A program made the position numbers and the translations under genes. A stretch of 64,000 bases of DNA from Paraburkholderia ultramafica (lineage in GTDB: Bacteria > Pseudomonadota > Gammaproteobacteria > Burkholderiales > Burkholderiaceae), in assembly GCF_902859915.1 (NCBI RefSeq), contig NZ_CADIKK010000008.1, forward strand, positions 157,041-221,040. Direction: 5' to 3'. The notes under the pieces were generated by a model. It was given only the letters and a program-made list of their open reading frames with translations, made no database searches and was not told the DNA's origin. Positions 1 to 8,785 of this stretch are shown piece by piece. The first letter of the stretch is position 1. Every line of letters starts with the position of its first letter.

Positions 1-99
1 GGCGTGCTGCTGTGGACCGAGCTGAATAAACGCCGCGTGGTGGGGGTTATGTTGATCGGCGGGTCGGTGATCGCGGCTGTGGTGTGCGGATTGATGTAA
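1..99 (+). CDS. C-terminus of a membrane protein (partial)
   Basis: An open frame enters from the left edge and ends at a TAA at 97-99, giving the last 32 residues of a protein. After a short polar stretch (TELNKRRVVG) the rest is one hydrophobic segment ending in CGLM, which looks like a final transmembrane helix. This layout resembles the last helix of DMT/EamA-type transporters, but 32 residues are too few to assign a family. The following gene is convergent, so nothing else here bears on its role. Confidence 0.5.
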   Translation, partial: GVLLWTELNKRRVVGVMLIGGSVIAAVVCGLM

Positions 100-185
100 G
101 CGATCGTTTTGCGTTGCGTTCTGCACGCCGCGCAGGCGGGCGCGGCGCGCGAAGCGCCAACCGCGCTGCGCCTGCAAAACCTGGG

Positions 186-1208
186 CTAAACGCTACATGC
201 CGTGCCGCCGGAAGCTGCAATCTCCCGTGCCGCTTTCGCGCCTTCAACCTGAAGCAGCGTCGGCAGCGAGACGCCGTTCTTGGCCGCCGTCACCTCGGCA
301 AGAATCGAAACGGCGATCTCAGGCGGCGTCCGGCTGCCGATATAAATCCCGACCGGCCCATGCAATCGGGCCAACTCGGTCTCGTTCAGATCGAACTCCT
401 TGAGCCGCTCGCGCCGCGCCTGGTTATTCCTTCTCGAACCCAACGCGCCGACATAAAACGCCGGTGTTTTCAGCGCTTCCATCAGCGCGAGATCGTCGAG
501 CTTCGGATCGTGCGTCAGCGCGATCACCGCGCAGCGCTCGTCGAGCTTCATGTCGATCACGGTGTCGTCCGGCATCGTTCGCACGATCTTCGTGCCGGGA
601 ATGTTCCACTCTTCTGTGTACTCTTCGCGCGGATCGCACACCGTCACCTGATAATCGAGCCCCACCGCGATGTGACACAGATAGCGCGACAACTGCCCCG
701 CGCCGATCACGAGCATCCGGTAACGCGGGCCGTGTATGGTCAACAGACGCTCGCCGTCGAAGTGCACGCCGTCTGTCGCCTGCGCATCGCCGAGCCGCAC
801 CACACCGGTCGTCATGTCGACTTCGCGCGCGACGAGGCGGCCGTTCTCCACCGCGCTGCACAGTTCGGCGATGCCGCTTTGCGGCGTCAACGGCTCGAGC
901 ACCAACTGGATCGTCCCGCCGCAAGGCAGGCCGAAGCGATGCGCTTCCTCCGCCGTGATGCCGTACTTCACCGCTTCCGGATGCGTCTGCTCGATGCCGC
1001 TTTGCCGCACGCGGTCGATCAGATCGTCTTCAATGCAGCCGCCCGATACCGAACCCACCACGAGTCCGTCGTCGCGCACCGTGAGCATCGCGCCTTCGGG
1101 ACGTGGCGACGAGCCCCACGTCTTCACCACCGTCACCAGTAGTGCGCGATGTCCCTCTCCCAGCCAGCGTGCGCTGGACTTCAGGACTTCGAGATCCACG
1201 CTGTCCAT
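186..1208 (-). CDS. xdhC: XdhC/CoxI family molybdenum-enzyme maturation factor
   Basis: This 340-residue protein has an N-terminal XdhC/CoxI domain (about residues 20-90, with the family's TWGSSPRPEGAML and GSVSGGCIEDDL) and a C-terminal Rossmann domain opening with VIGAGQLSRYL near residue 165. Family members bind the molybdenum cofactor, protect it and pass it, often sulfurated, to xanthine dehydrogenase-type apoenzymes in the cytoplasm. It is the last gene of the operon starting at coxS. Its start lies 28 bp inside the end of coxG, with a GAGGAAG ribosome site there, so the two are probably translationally coupled. Full length for the family. Confidence 0.9.
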   Translation of the reverse strand: MDSVDLEVLKSSARWLGEGHRALLVTVVKTWGSSPRPEGAMLTVRDDGLVVGSVSGGCIEDDLIDRVRQSGIEQTHPEAVKYGITAEEAHRFGLPCGGTIQLVLEPLTPQSGIAELCSAVENGRLVAREVDMTTGVVRLGDAQATDGVHFDGERLLTIHGPRYRMLVIGAGQLSRYLCHIAVGLDYQVTVCDPREEYTEEWNIPGTKIVRTMPDDTVIDMKLDERCAVIALTHDPKLDDLALMEALKTPAFYVGALGSRRNNQARRERLKEFDLNETELARLHGPVGIYIGSRTPPEIAVSILAEVTAAKNGVSLPTLLQVEGAKAAREIAASGGTACSV

Positions 1209-1777
1209 GATTTCTTCCTCTTCGTTGCGCCGGCGCCGGGCTCGGTGTCCGCGGCGCCGTTCGATTCCGTATCTTGCTGCGCGGTTGCAGCGGATCCCGC
1301 TTCATCGCCGTCCGCAGCCGTTGCGCCGTCAGCGTCTCCCGCTACCTGCGCACCCAGGCGCTTGAAGAACTCGCCAGCGATTTTACGCGCTGCGCCGTCG
1401 ATCAGCCGCGAGCCGATCTGCGCGAGCTTGCCGCCGACCTGCGCGCTCGCCGTGTACGTCAGCTTCGTCGCGGCGTCGCCATCGGGCTCGAGCGTGACAT
1501 GCGTGCTGCCCTTGGCGAAACCCGCCGCGCCGCCCTGGCCTTCGAACACGATGTTGTACGCGTTCGGCGCGTCGATGTCGGTGAGCTGCATGCGTCCCTT
1601 GAAGCGCGCCTTGACCGGACCGACGGCGGCGCTCAGCGTCACCAGATACGCATTCTCACCATCCGGGTCGATACTCTCGCAACCGGGGATGCAGGCGCGC
1701 AGAATCCCGGTGTCGTTCAGCGCGTCCCACGTACGCTGCTGCGCAACCGGCAGTGTGTGGGTTTCGGTCAATTCCAT
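1181..1777 (-). CDS. coxG: CoxG-like SRPBCC protein (CO dehydrogenase subunit G family)
   Basis: This 198-residue protein begins with the CoxG/SRPBCC pattern: QQRTWDALNDTGILRACIPG near residues 13-32, then a beta-rich body with VGPVKARFKGRM. The last 40 or so residues are an Ala/Asp/Gly-rich linker and a basic tail. CoxG proteins are lipid-binding-fold proteins; the family has been linked to membrane anchoring of CO dehydrogenase and, in other work, to carriage of quinones to aerobic hydrogenase or CODH enzymes. The start overlaps the coxE stop by 10 bp and has a GGGAG ribosome site. Its place in the operon supports a role with the CoxSLM enzyme. Confidence 0.85.
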   Translation of the reverse strand: MELTETHTLPVAQQRTWDALNDTGILRACIPGCESIDPDGENAYLVTLSAAVGPVKARFKGRMQLTDIDAPNAYNIVFEGQGGAAGFAKGSTHVTLEPDGDAATKLTYTASAQVGGKLAQIGSRLIDGAARKIAGEFFKRLGAQVAGDADGATAADGDEAGSAATAQQDTESNGAADTEPGAGATKRKKSWTAWISKS

Positions 1778-3102
1778 GACGTTGCTCCCGCGATGGTTGT
1801 GGCCGCGATGCTCGGACGAGGCGCACGCGTGAGTTGCGCAAAGTCGCGGCCGAACGCTGCCAGACTGTCTAGATTATGAACCGGACGATGCGCGTCGACA
1901 TACGGCAGGATCGCCTGCACGCCGCGCGCCTTCGGAGAAAAGCCGCTGAAACGCAGCAGCGGATTGAGCCAGACGATACGGTGTGCGAAGCGGTGCAGGC
2001 GCGCCATCTCGGTATCGAGCACGTCGATTGCTTCGTGATCGAGGCCGTCGGTGACGAGCAGCACCGTGGCTCTGCCGGTCAGCACGCGGCGTGCCCAGCG
2101 GCGGTTGAATTCAGCGAGCGCCGCGCCGATCCGCGTGCCGCCCGACCAGTCGACCACCTGATCGGTGAGCGTCGCGATCGCCACGTCGGGATCGCGCTCG
2201 CGCAGCGCGCGCGTCGCGTTGGTGAGCCGCGTGCCGAACAGGAACACCTGCAAGCGTTCGCGCGACTGCAAAAGCGCGTGGCAGAAATACAGCACCGCGC
2301 GCGAATAATTGCTCATCGAGCCGGAGATGTCGAGCAGCAACACGAGCGGCGGCTTGCGCTGGACCACCGCGCGATACTTCCACACGGTCCAGTCGCCGCC
2401 CGCGCGCACCGCGTGCCGCGCGCTCGCGCGCAAGTCCGCATGCGTGCCATGCGACGCGGCCTTCAGCCGGCGTGTCGGCTCGGTGGCGAGCGGCAGACGC
2501 TGGCCGCGGATCAGATGACGCAAGGTGCGCCATTCGTCGGCGGAAAGCGTGTCGAAATCGCGATGACGCAGCCGCTCTTCCGGGCTGAAAGTGACGTGCG
2601 CGTGCAGTTCGTGCTGTTCGGTTTCCAGCGGCGCTTTGCGGTGCGGCGCTGGCGGCGTGCGTACCGCCAGCGCATCGGCGAGACGGTTGTTGCGTTTGGG
2701 CGGCGGCAGCCCGTCGCGGACTTTCGGCAGCAGCAGCGCGCGCAGCTTGCCTTCCCAATCCGGGTCGCGCCAGAACAATTCGAAGGCGGCGTTGAACAGA
2801 TCGCGTTCGTCGGGTGCGGAGACCAGCAGCGCGGCGAGTGCGGCGCGTACGTCGTCGCGGCGGCCGAGATCGATCCAGTGCAAGGCGGCGAGTGCGTCGA
2901 CGGCTTGCGCGGGCGACATCGGCATGCCGGCGCCGCGCAGCACGCGCACGAAATGGACGACATTGCGAGCGAGCGTGGGGGTGTCGTCGAGCGGCGTGAT
3001 CGGCTCGTTTGAGGTCGCGTTCACTGTTCGCGCGCCCGGCAAACCCACTTGCGGGTATGAGTCGGAGGCGTCGCTACCACCTGTTTCAGTTCGGTTCGTC
3101 AT
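1768..3102 (-). CDS. coxE: CoxE-like VWA domain protein
   Basis: A 444-residue protein starting at MTNRTETGG. The open frame extends further upstream, but that part runs through the neighbouring coxD and is low-complexity Arg-rich, so the shorter start is preferred. A VWA domain occupies about the last 200 residues, with the MIDAS sequence LLLDISGSMSNYS and later VTDGLDH. CoxE partners the MoxR ATPase CoxD in maturing the [CuSMoO2] or molybdenum centre of CoxL-type enzymes. It starts 5 bp after the coxD stop, so the pair is co-translated. No missing motif seen. Confidence 0.88.
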   Translation of the reverse strand: MTNRTETGGSDASDSYPQVGLPGARTVNATSNEPITPLDDTPTLARNVVHFVRVLRGAGMPMSPAQAVDALAALHWIDLGRRDDVRAALAALLVSAPDERDLFNAAFELFWRDPDWEGKLRALLLPKVRDGLPPPKRNNRLADALAVRTPPAPHRKAPLETEQHELHAHVTFSPEERLRHRDFDTLSADEWRTLRHLIRGQRLPLATEPTRRLKAASHGTHADLRASARHAVRAGGDWTVWKYRAVVQRKPPLVLLLDISGSMSNYSRAVLYFCHALLQSRERLQVFLFGTRLTNATRALRERDPDVAIATLTDQVVDWSGGTRIGAALAEFNRRWARRVLTGRATVLLVTDGLDHEAIDVLDTEMARLHRFAHRIVWLNPLLRFSGFSPKARGVQAILPYVDAHRPVHNLDSLAAFGRDFAQLTRAPRPSIAATTIAGATSWN

Positions 3103-3107
3103 GCTCA

Positions 3108-3995
3108 CTATCCCGGTGCGGCTAGACACTGCGCGATTTGCGTGGCGTCCACGCGCGCCAGATCGTCCTGATACTTGAGCAGCACGCCCAGCGTGTTCTG
3201 CACCGATTGCGGATCGAGTTCCGTCACGGCCAGCGCTTCCAATGCGCGGCACCAGTCGATTGTCTCGGCGATGCCGGGCGCCTTGAACAGATCCATGCCG
3301 CGCAGCCGATGCACGAAATCGACCGCCCGCCGCTGCAACTCCGCCGACGTTTGCGGCGCGCGCGCGGCGACGATCTCCAGCTCGCGATCGCGCTCGGGAT
3401 AGCCGATCCATTGATACAGGCAGCGGCGCTTCAACGCGTCGTGCACTTCGCGTGTGCGGTTCGACGTCATCACGACGAGCGGCGGCTGCGCCGCGCGTAC
3501 GGTGCCGTATTCGGGAATCGATACCTGGAAGTCCGAAAGCAGTTCCAGCAGGAACGCTTCGAACGGCTCATCGGCGCGGTCGATCTCGTCGATCAGCAGC
3601 ACGCGCTGCGCGGCGGGGTGATGTTCGTCCGGCATCAGCGCTTGCAGCAACGGCCGCTTCAGCAGGAATTCCCCGCGATACAAGGTGTCGTTGTCAGGGC
3701 GCTCGCCAGCGGCTTCGGCCAGACGCAGCGCCATGATCTGCCGTGGATAGTCCCATTCGTAGAGCGCACTGGCCGTGTCGAGGCCTTCGTAGCATTGCAG
3801 CCGCAACATCGTGGTGCCGAGCATGCCGGCGGCGGCTTTGGCGAGCTCGGTCTTGCCGACGCCCGGCTCGCCTTCGACGAACAACGGCCGCTCCATCCGC
3901 AACGCGAGATACAGCGCGGTCGCCAGCTCGCGGCTGGCGAAATAGCGTTGAGCGGCGAGTTGCGCGAGGGTGTCGTCGATTGAAGCTGGCTGCAT
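3108..3995 (-). CDS. coxD: MoxR-family AAA+ ATPase, CoxD-like
   Basis: A 295-residue MoxR-type AAA+ protein. Starting from MQPASIDDT it has Walker A GEPGVGKTEL near residue 45, Walker B VLLIDEIDRADEPFEAFL, and sensor 1 VVMTSNRTREVHDALKRRC. The frame is open for 32 more codons upstream, but that part is unlike the family. CoxD is a membrane-associated chaperone-like ATPase needed in CO dehydrogenase to build the copper and sulfur part of the active site; in form II clusters its exact substrate is less clear. It sits between coxM (161 bp upstream) and coxE (5 bp downstream). Confidence 0.88.
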   Translation of the reverse strand: MQPASIDDTLAQLAAQRYFASRELATALYLALRMERPLFVEGEPGVGKTELAKAAAGMLGTTMLRLQCYEGLDTASALYEWDYPRQIMALRLAEAAGERPDNDTLYRGEFLLKRPLLQALMPDEHHPAAQRVLLIDEIDRADEPFEAFLLELLSDFQVSIPEYGTVRAAQPPLVVMTSNRTREVHDALKRRCLYQWIGYPERDRELEIVAARAPQTSAELQRRAVDFVHRLRGMDLFKAPGIAETIDWCRALEALAVTELDPQSVQNTLGVLLKYQDDLARVDATQIAQCLAAPG

Positions 3996-4156
3996 GGAGG
4001 TCCTGAATCTGCGCGCTGTCTGCTCGGTGAAACGCGACGCCAGTGAAGCGGAAAGCGCGCAACTTGCCTGCGCGTGTTGCGCCGCGCGCATTAATGAACG
4101 GGGCCGACGTGCTCAAGCAAAAGCCACAACACGTCAGCCGCCCATAGAGAGGATCG

Positions 4157-4954
4157 CTAACCGTTCGCCCTCGTCACCGCGCGTGCGGCCAGCACCGGGA
4201 TCAAATGCGCCCGGTACTCGGCGCTCGCGTGCATGTCGGTATTCAAATCGGCAGCCGGCACGCTGACCGCGCGTGCAGCTTCCGGCGTGAAATTCGCCGA
4301 CAGCGCGCTTTCCAGTTCCGGCACGCGAAAGACCGAAGCCGCCGCGCCTGTCACCGCGACGCGCACGCCGCTCGCGAACTTCGCGACAAACACGCCGACC
4401 AGCGCGAAGTGCGACGCCGGATGGTTGAACTTCTCGTAAGCCGCACGCTCGGGCACCGGAAACTCGACGGCGACGATCAGCTCATCGGGCGCCAACGCGG
4501 TCTCGTACATGCCGACGAAGAAATCGCTCGACGTAATGCGCCGCCGGTCGGTGACGATGGTCGCGTCCAACGCCATGGCCGCCGCCGGATAGCAGGCGGC
4601 CGGGTCGTTGTTGGCGAGCGAGCCGCCGATCGTGCCGAGCGCGCGCACCTGGCGATCGCCGATGTGCGCAGCGAGATCCGCGAGCGCCGGCGACACGCGC
4701 CGCAGCTCTGCGTGATCCGCGACGTCGGCATGACAGACGGCCGCGCCGATCGTCACCGTTTTCGCGTCGACGGTGATCGACCTGAGCGCGGGAATGCGCG
4801 TCACGTCGACCAGTTGTGACGGCTGCGCGAGACGCAGCCGCATGGTGGGCAGCAGGCTTTGGCCGCCGGCCAGAAACTTCGCTTCACTGTCGGCGGTGAG
4901 GATGGCGGCGGCCGCTTGCGGATCCGTCGCGCGTTGATACTCGAATGAATACAT
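4157..4954 (-). CDS. coxM: FAD-binding subunit of a molybdenum hydroxylase (CoxM-like)
   Basis: This 265-residue protein is the medium FAD subunit of a CoxSLM-type enzyme. It has the N-terminal flavin-binding sequence FLAGGQSLLPTMRLRL (residues 28-43) and the second conserved patch IGGSLANNDPAACYPAAAM near residue 108, followed by the CO dehydrogenase flavoprotein C-terminal domain. It passes electrons from the 2Fe-2S subunit to an acceptor, normally the quinone pool in CODH. It starts 22 bp after coxL and is full length for the family. Confidence 0.9.
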   Translation of the reverse strand: MYSFEYQRATDPQAAAAILTADSEAKFLAGGQSLLPTMRLRLAQPSQLVDVTRIPALRSITVDAKTVTIGAAVCHADVADHAELRRVSPALADLAAHIGDRQVRALGTIGGSLANNDPAACYPAAAMALDATIVTDRRRITSSDFFVGMYETALAPDELIVAVEFPVPERAAYEKFNHPASHFALVGVFVAKFASGVRVAVTGAAASVFRVPELESALSANFTPEAARAVSVPAADLNTDMHASAEYRAHLIPVLAARAVTRANG

Positions 4955-4976
4955 GTCGAATGCTCCGCTCAGGATC

Positions 4977-7361
4977 TCAGTGGGGTTGCTTGGCCGCTTG
5001 AATCGCGGACCACACGCGATGCGGCGTGGCCGGCATTTGCAGGTCGGTCACGCCGAGCGGCGTGAGCGCGTCGATGATCGCGTTGATCACCGCCGGCGGT
5101 GAGCCGATCGCGCCCGCTTCGCCGCAGCCTTTGACGCCGAGCGGATTATGCGTGCACGGCGTGCCCTTCGCGGTTTCGACGGTGAAGTCCGGCAGATCGG
5201 ACGCATGCGGCATCGCGTAGTCCATGTACGAGCCGGACAGCAACTGGCCGCTGTCGTTGTCGTACACGCAGCGCTCCAGCATCGCCTGGCCGATGCCTTG
5301 AGCCAGGCCGCCATGCACCTGGCCTTCGACGATCATCGGATTGATCACGTTGCCGAAATCGTCGACCGCGGTGAACTGCTGAATACGACACTCGCCGGTC
5401 TCCGGATCCACCTCGATCTCGCAGATGTACGCGCCGGCCGGGTAGGTGAAGTTCGACGGATCGTAGAACGCGCTTTCTTCGAGGCCCGGTTCGAGCACGT
5501 CGAGCGGATAGTTGTGCGGCACGTAAGCGGCGAGCGAGATGTCGGCGAACGCCTTGGTGCGATCGGTGCCCGCGACGCGGAAGACGCCGTCCTTGAACTC
5601 GATGTCTTCCACTGCGGCTTCGAGCAGGTGCGCGGCGATTCTCTTCGCCTTGGCTTCGATCTTGTCGAGCGCCTTCATGATTGCCGAGCCGCCGACCGCG
5701 ATCGAGCGCGAGCCATACGTGCCCATGCCGAACGCAATCCGGCCGGTGTCGCCGTGGACGATCTCGACGCTTTCCAGCGCAATGCCGAGCCGGTCGGCGA
5801 CCACTTGCGCGAAGGTTGTCTCGTGCCCCTGGCCATGGCTGTGCGAGCCCGTGAACACGGTGACCGAACCGGTCGGATGCACGCGAATCTGGCCGACTTC
5901 GAAGAGGCCGGCGCGCGCGCCCAACGCGCCCGCGATGTTCGACGGCGCGAGGCCGCAGGCTTCGATGTAGCACGAGTAGCCGAGACCACGCAGCTTGCCG
6001 TTCTGTTCGGATTCCTGTCTACGCGCGGCGAAGCCTTTGACGTCCGCGAGTTCGAGCGAGCGCGCGAGGATCGTGTCGTAGTCGCCGATGTCGTAGGTGA
6101 GGCCGACCGGCGTTGCGTACGGAAACTGGCGGATGAAATTGCGGCGGCGGATTTCCGCCGGATCAAGCTTCATCTCGCGCGCCGCGGTTTCAACCAGACG
6201 CTCGACGACATACGTCGCTTCGGGGCGGCCCGCGCCGCGATAAGCGTCGACGGGGACGGTGTTGGTGAAGACGGCTTTCACCTCGGCATAGATCGCGGGC
6301 GTCGCGTACTGCCCGGCGAGCAGCGTCGCGTACAGGATGGTCGGCACGCTCGACGCAAAGGTCGACAGATACGCGCCCATGTTGGCGATCGTGTGGATGC
6401 GCATCGCGAGGAACTTGCCGTCCGCGTCCATCGCGAGTTCGGCCTTGGTCACGTGATCGCGGCCATGCGCGTCGGAGACGAACGCTTCCGAGCGCTCGGC
6501 GGTCCATTTGACCGGGCGGCGAATCTTCTTCGAAGCCCACGTCAGCGCGACGTCTTCGGCGTACAGGAAGATCTTCGAACCGAAGCCGCCGCCGACGTCC
6601 GGCGCAATCACGCGCAGCTTCGACTCCGGCAGCGACAGCACGAACGCGGCCATCAGCAGACGCTCCACGTGCGGATTCTGATTCGCGACATAGAGCGTGT
6701 AGCTGTCGTCCTGCACCGAGTAGCTCGCGTTGACCGCGCGCGGTTCGATCGCGTTCGGGATCAGCCGGTTGTTGACGATGTCGAGCGTGGTGACGTGCGC
6801 GGCTTTGGCGAACGCGGCGTCGGTCGCGGCTTTGTCGCCGTGGCCCCAGTTGTAGCAGACGTTGTCCGGCACTTCGTCGTGAACGGCGGGCTGGCCCGGG
6901 TCGGCCGCATGCGCGGTGTCGACCACGGCGGGCAGCACGTCGTAGTCGACCTCGATCAATTCGGCGGCGTCTTTCGCGGCCTTGATCGAATCGGCGATCA
7001 CGAGCGCGACCTGATCGCCGACGTGACGCGCTTTCGTATGCGCGATGATCGGATGCGGCGGCTCGTTCATCGGCTTGCCGTCGGTGCTGTGGATCAGCCA
7101 GCCGCACGGCAGGCCGCCGACGTTGTCCGCCGCCATGTCCGCGCCGGTGAAGATCGCGACTACGCCCGGCGATTGTTTCGCCGCGGCGGTGTCGATGCTG
7201 GTGATCTTCGCGTGCGCGTACGGCGAGCGCAGGAACACTGCATAGGTTTGCTGGGGCAGCACGATGTCGTCGGTGTACTGGCCGTTGCCGGTCAGAAACC
7301 GGTAGTCTTCCTTACGTTCGACGGAAGTGCCGATGAGGCTGTGGGTTTCGGGTGCGTTCAT
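4977..7361 (-). CDS. coxL: Molybdopterin-binding large subunit, form II CoxL-like
   Basis: A 794-residue molybdenum-pterin large subunit, full length, started at MNAPETHSL with a GAGGAG ribosome site. Upstream in-frame codons are Pro-rich and overlap the coxS end. Conserved parts include [23 protein letters not shown] and the catalytic glutamate in [12 protein letters not shown] (about E748). The active-site loop reads AYRGAGR at residues 373-379. In established CODH terminology form I has AYxCSFR, with the cysteine that holds copper, while form II has AYRGAGR. This is therefore form II, for which CO oxidation is poorly supported; another aldehyde, purine or N-heterocycle substrate is quite possible. 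Confidence 0.92.
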   Translation of the reverse strand: MNAPETHSLIGTSVERKEDYRFLTGNGQYTDDIVLPQQTYAVFLRSPYAHAKITSIDTAAAKQSPGVVAIFTGADMAADNVGGLPCGWLIHSTDGKPMNEPPHPIIAHTKARHVGDQVALVIADSIKAAKDAAELIEVDYDVLPAVVDTAHAADPGQPAVHDEVPDNVCYNWGHGDKAATDAAFAKAAHVTTLDIVNNRLIPNAIEPRAVNASYSVQDDSYTLYVANQNPHVERLLMAAFVLSLPESKLRVIAPDVGGGFGSKIFLYAEDVALTWASKKIRRPVKWTAERSEAFVSDAHGRDHVTKAELAMDADGKFLAMRIHTIANMGAYLSTFASSVPTILYATLLAGQYATPAIYAEVKAVFTNTVPVDAYRGAGRPEATYVVERLVETAAREMKLDPAEIRRRNFIRQFPYATPVGLTYDIGDYDTILARSLELADVKGFAARRQESEQNGKLRGLGYSCYIEACGLAPSNIAGALGARAGLFEVGQIRVHPTGSVTVFTGSHSHGQGHETTFAQVVADRLGIALESVEIVHGDTGRIAFGMGTYGSRSIAVGGSAIMKALDKIEAKAKRIAAHLLEAAVEDIEFKDGVFRVAGTDRTKAFADISLAAYVPHNYPLDVLEPGLEESAFYDPSNFTYPAGAYICEIEVDPETGECRIQQFTAVDDFGNVINPMIVEGQVHGGLAQGIGQAMLERCVYDNDSGQLLSGSYMDYAMPHASDLPDFTVETAKGTPCTHNPLGVKGCGEAGAIGSPPAVINAIIDALTPLGVTDLQMPATPHRVWSAIQAAKQPH

Positions 7362-7371
7362 CGTCGGCTCC

Positions 7372-7896
7372 TCAGGCGGTGGCGGGCGCGGTGGCCGCTG
7401 CGTTTGCATTGGCGTTGGCCGTGCCGGAGGACTTCATGCCTTCGGCGCCTTCGAGCACTGCTTTGACGATGTTGTGATAGCCCGTACAGCGGCACAGGTT
7501 GCCGTCGAGCTGGGCGCGCACGTCGTCGCCGGTGAGATCGGGCTGACTCTGCACGAGCGAGACGGCGCACATCACCATGCCGGGCGTGCAGAAGCCGCAC
7601 TGCAGACCATGGCAGTGTTTGAAGGCGGCCTGCATCGGATGCAGCGCGCCGTTCTGCGCGAGCCCTTCGATGGTGGTGATGTCCGCGCCTTCGGCTTGCA
7701 CCGCGAGGATGTTGCAGGATTTGATCGCGCGGCCGTTCAGGTGGACCGTGCATGCGCCGCATTGGGCTGTATCGCAGCCGATGTGCGTGCCGGTGAGGCG
7801 GAGTTGATCGCGTAGGAACTGGACAAGCAGGGTGCCGGGGTCGATTGAGGCGCTGATGGGCGCGCCGTTCACCGTCAGACTAATGCTGATCGCCAT
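7372..7896 (-). CDS. coxS: 2Fe-2S subunit of molybdenum hydroxylase (CoxS-like)
   Basis: A 174-residue small subunit and first gene of the operon. The N-terminal plant-type ferredoxin domain holds [15 protein letters not shown] (residues 40-54), and the C-terminal helical domain holds the second cluster as [10 protein letters not shown] (near 101) and CRCTGYHNI (near 135). The last 20 residues are an Ala/Asn/Thr-rich tail. It relays electrons from molybdenum to FAD. A strong AGGAGA precedes the start. The coxL start is 10 bp downstream. The operon promoter should lie in the gene-free region above 7896. Confidence 0.92.
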   Translation of the reverse strand: MAISISLTVNGAPISASIDPGTLLVQFLRDQLRLTGTHIGCDTAQCGACTVHLNGRAIKSCNILAVQAEGADITTIEGLAQNGALHPMQAAFKHCHGLQCGFCTPGMVMCAVSLVQSQPDLTGDDVRAQLDGNLCRCTGYHNIVKAVLEGAEGMKSSGTANANANAAATAPATA

Positions 7897-8104
7897 GAAG
7901 TGTCTCCTGTGTCGGCCAGAGTTGGCGCTTTAGCGCTTACTCTGGTCCCATGCAACGTGGTTGCTCGTGGGTGAGACCGGACCTTGGGTTTTCTTGCCTT
8001 CAGCTGCCTGTTCGTGGGGTCCGATACGGGTGCTTCGGTTCTTATGAGGCTGCCGAAAAGTAAAGCACAAATCGGGCGGGTGCGCTATGGGGGGAAGTGT
8101 GCGA

Positions 8105-8767
8105 GCGCTTGGTTGGCTGTGTTCCTCGGGTGTTGGCCTTTCCTTGTTTTCATGGTGGTCTATTAGCGTTGCCCCTGTGCGGGGCGGCACTCACTTTCTT
8201 TGCCGCCGCAAAGAAAGTAAGCAAAGAAAGCGGGCTCACACCGCCAGCTCATAAGTGGGTCCCCAGGCTTGGAGGGGGTAGTGGTGCATCTGGAATCTGT
8301 GCGCTCGCACATTCCGCGCTAGTGACAAAGCCGTCATCCGCTCCCACTCCGCACTTCGTGCGTCGCGGATGGGTATGCAAGGGAAACCGGGGGGAATTTC
8401 TGCGCAACGAAATGCGATCGGCTTCGCTCGGCGAGGCGCCAAATCGCTGATGGCCCAGGCGGCGCTTTTTGCCTGAGAATTGGCTGGCGGTTTGATGAAG
8501 TACCGCGTCGGCGCGCGAAGCGCCGCCGGAAGAATGACTGCCTTGTCACGGAGGTGGAATGTGCGAATGCACGGATTCCAGATGCACCACTGCCCCCTCC
8601 AAGCCAGGGGACCCGCTTAAGTATTAGCGGTTTAAAGCCGCTTTCTTTGCCTACTTTCTTTGCGGCATGCAAAGAAAGTAGGTGCCGCCCCGCACAGGGG
8701 CAACGCTAATAGACCACCATGAAAACAAGGAAAGGCCAACACCCGAGGAACACAGCCAACCAAGCGC
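8105..8767. repeat. Long imperfect inverted repeat (two 230-bp arms)
   Basis: Bases 8105-8336 and 8534-8767 are reverse complements of each other with scattered mismatches and short indels. Shared blocks include the inner TGGTGCATCTGGAATC and the outer GGTTGGCTGTGTTCCTCGGG. A spacer of about 197 bp separates the arms. Both arms also contain a smaller hairpin, TACTTTCTTTGC / GCAAAGAAAGTA. Both are open over short frames, but these mirror one another and lack ribosome sites, so I do not call genes. It fills the 890-bp gap between coxS and the APC permease. Similar blocks recur in Burkholderia-group genomes (from memory). Confidence 0.85.
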
Positions 8768-8785
8768 CGCGCAGGCAAAAAAAAC

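Noticed and set aside
84..1142. Long plus-strand open frame opposite xdhC
   Set aside because: Arg/His-rich shadow of the minus-strand gene in GC-rich DNA; no motif and no ribosome site.
5148..7466. 772-codon plus-strand open frame opposite coxL
   Set aside because: Mirror frame of a highly GC-biased gene; the composition is unlike a protein and coxL explains the region.
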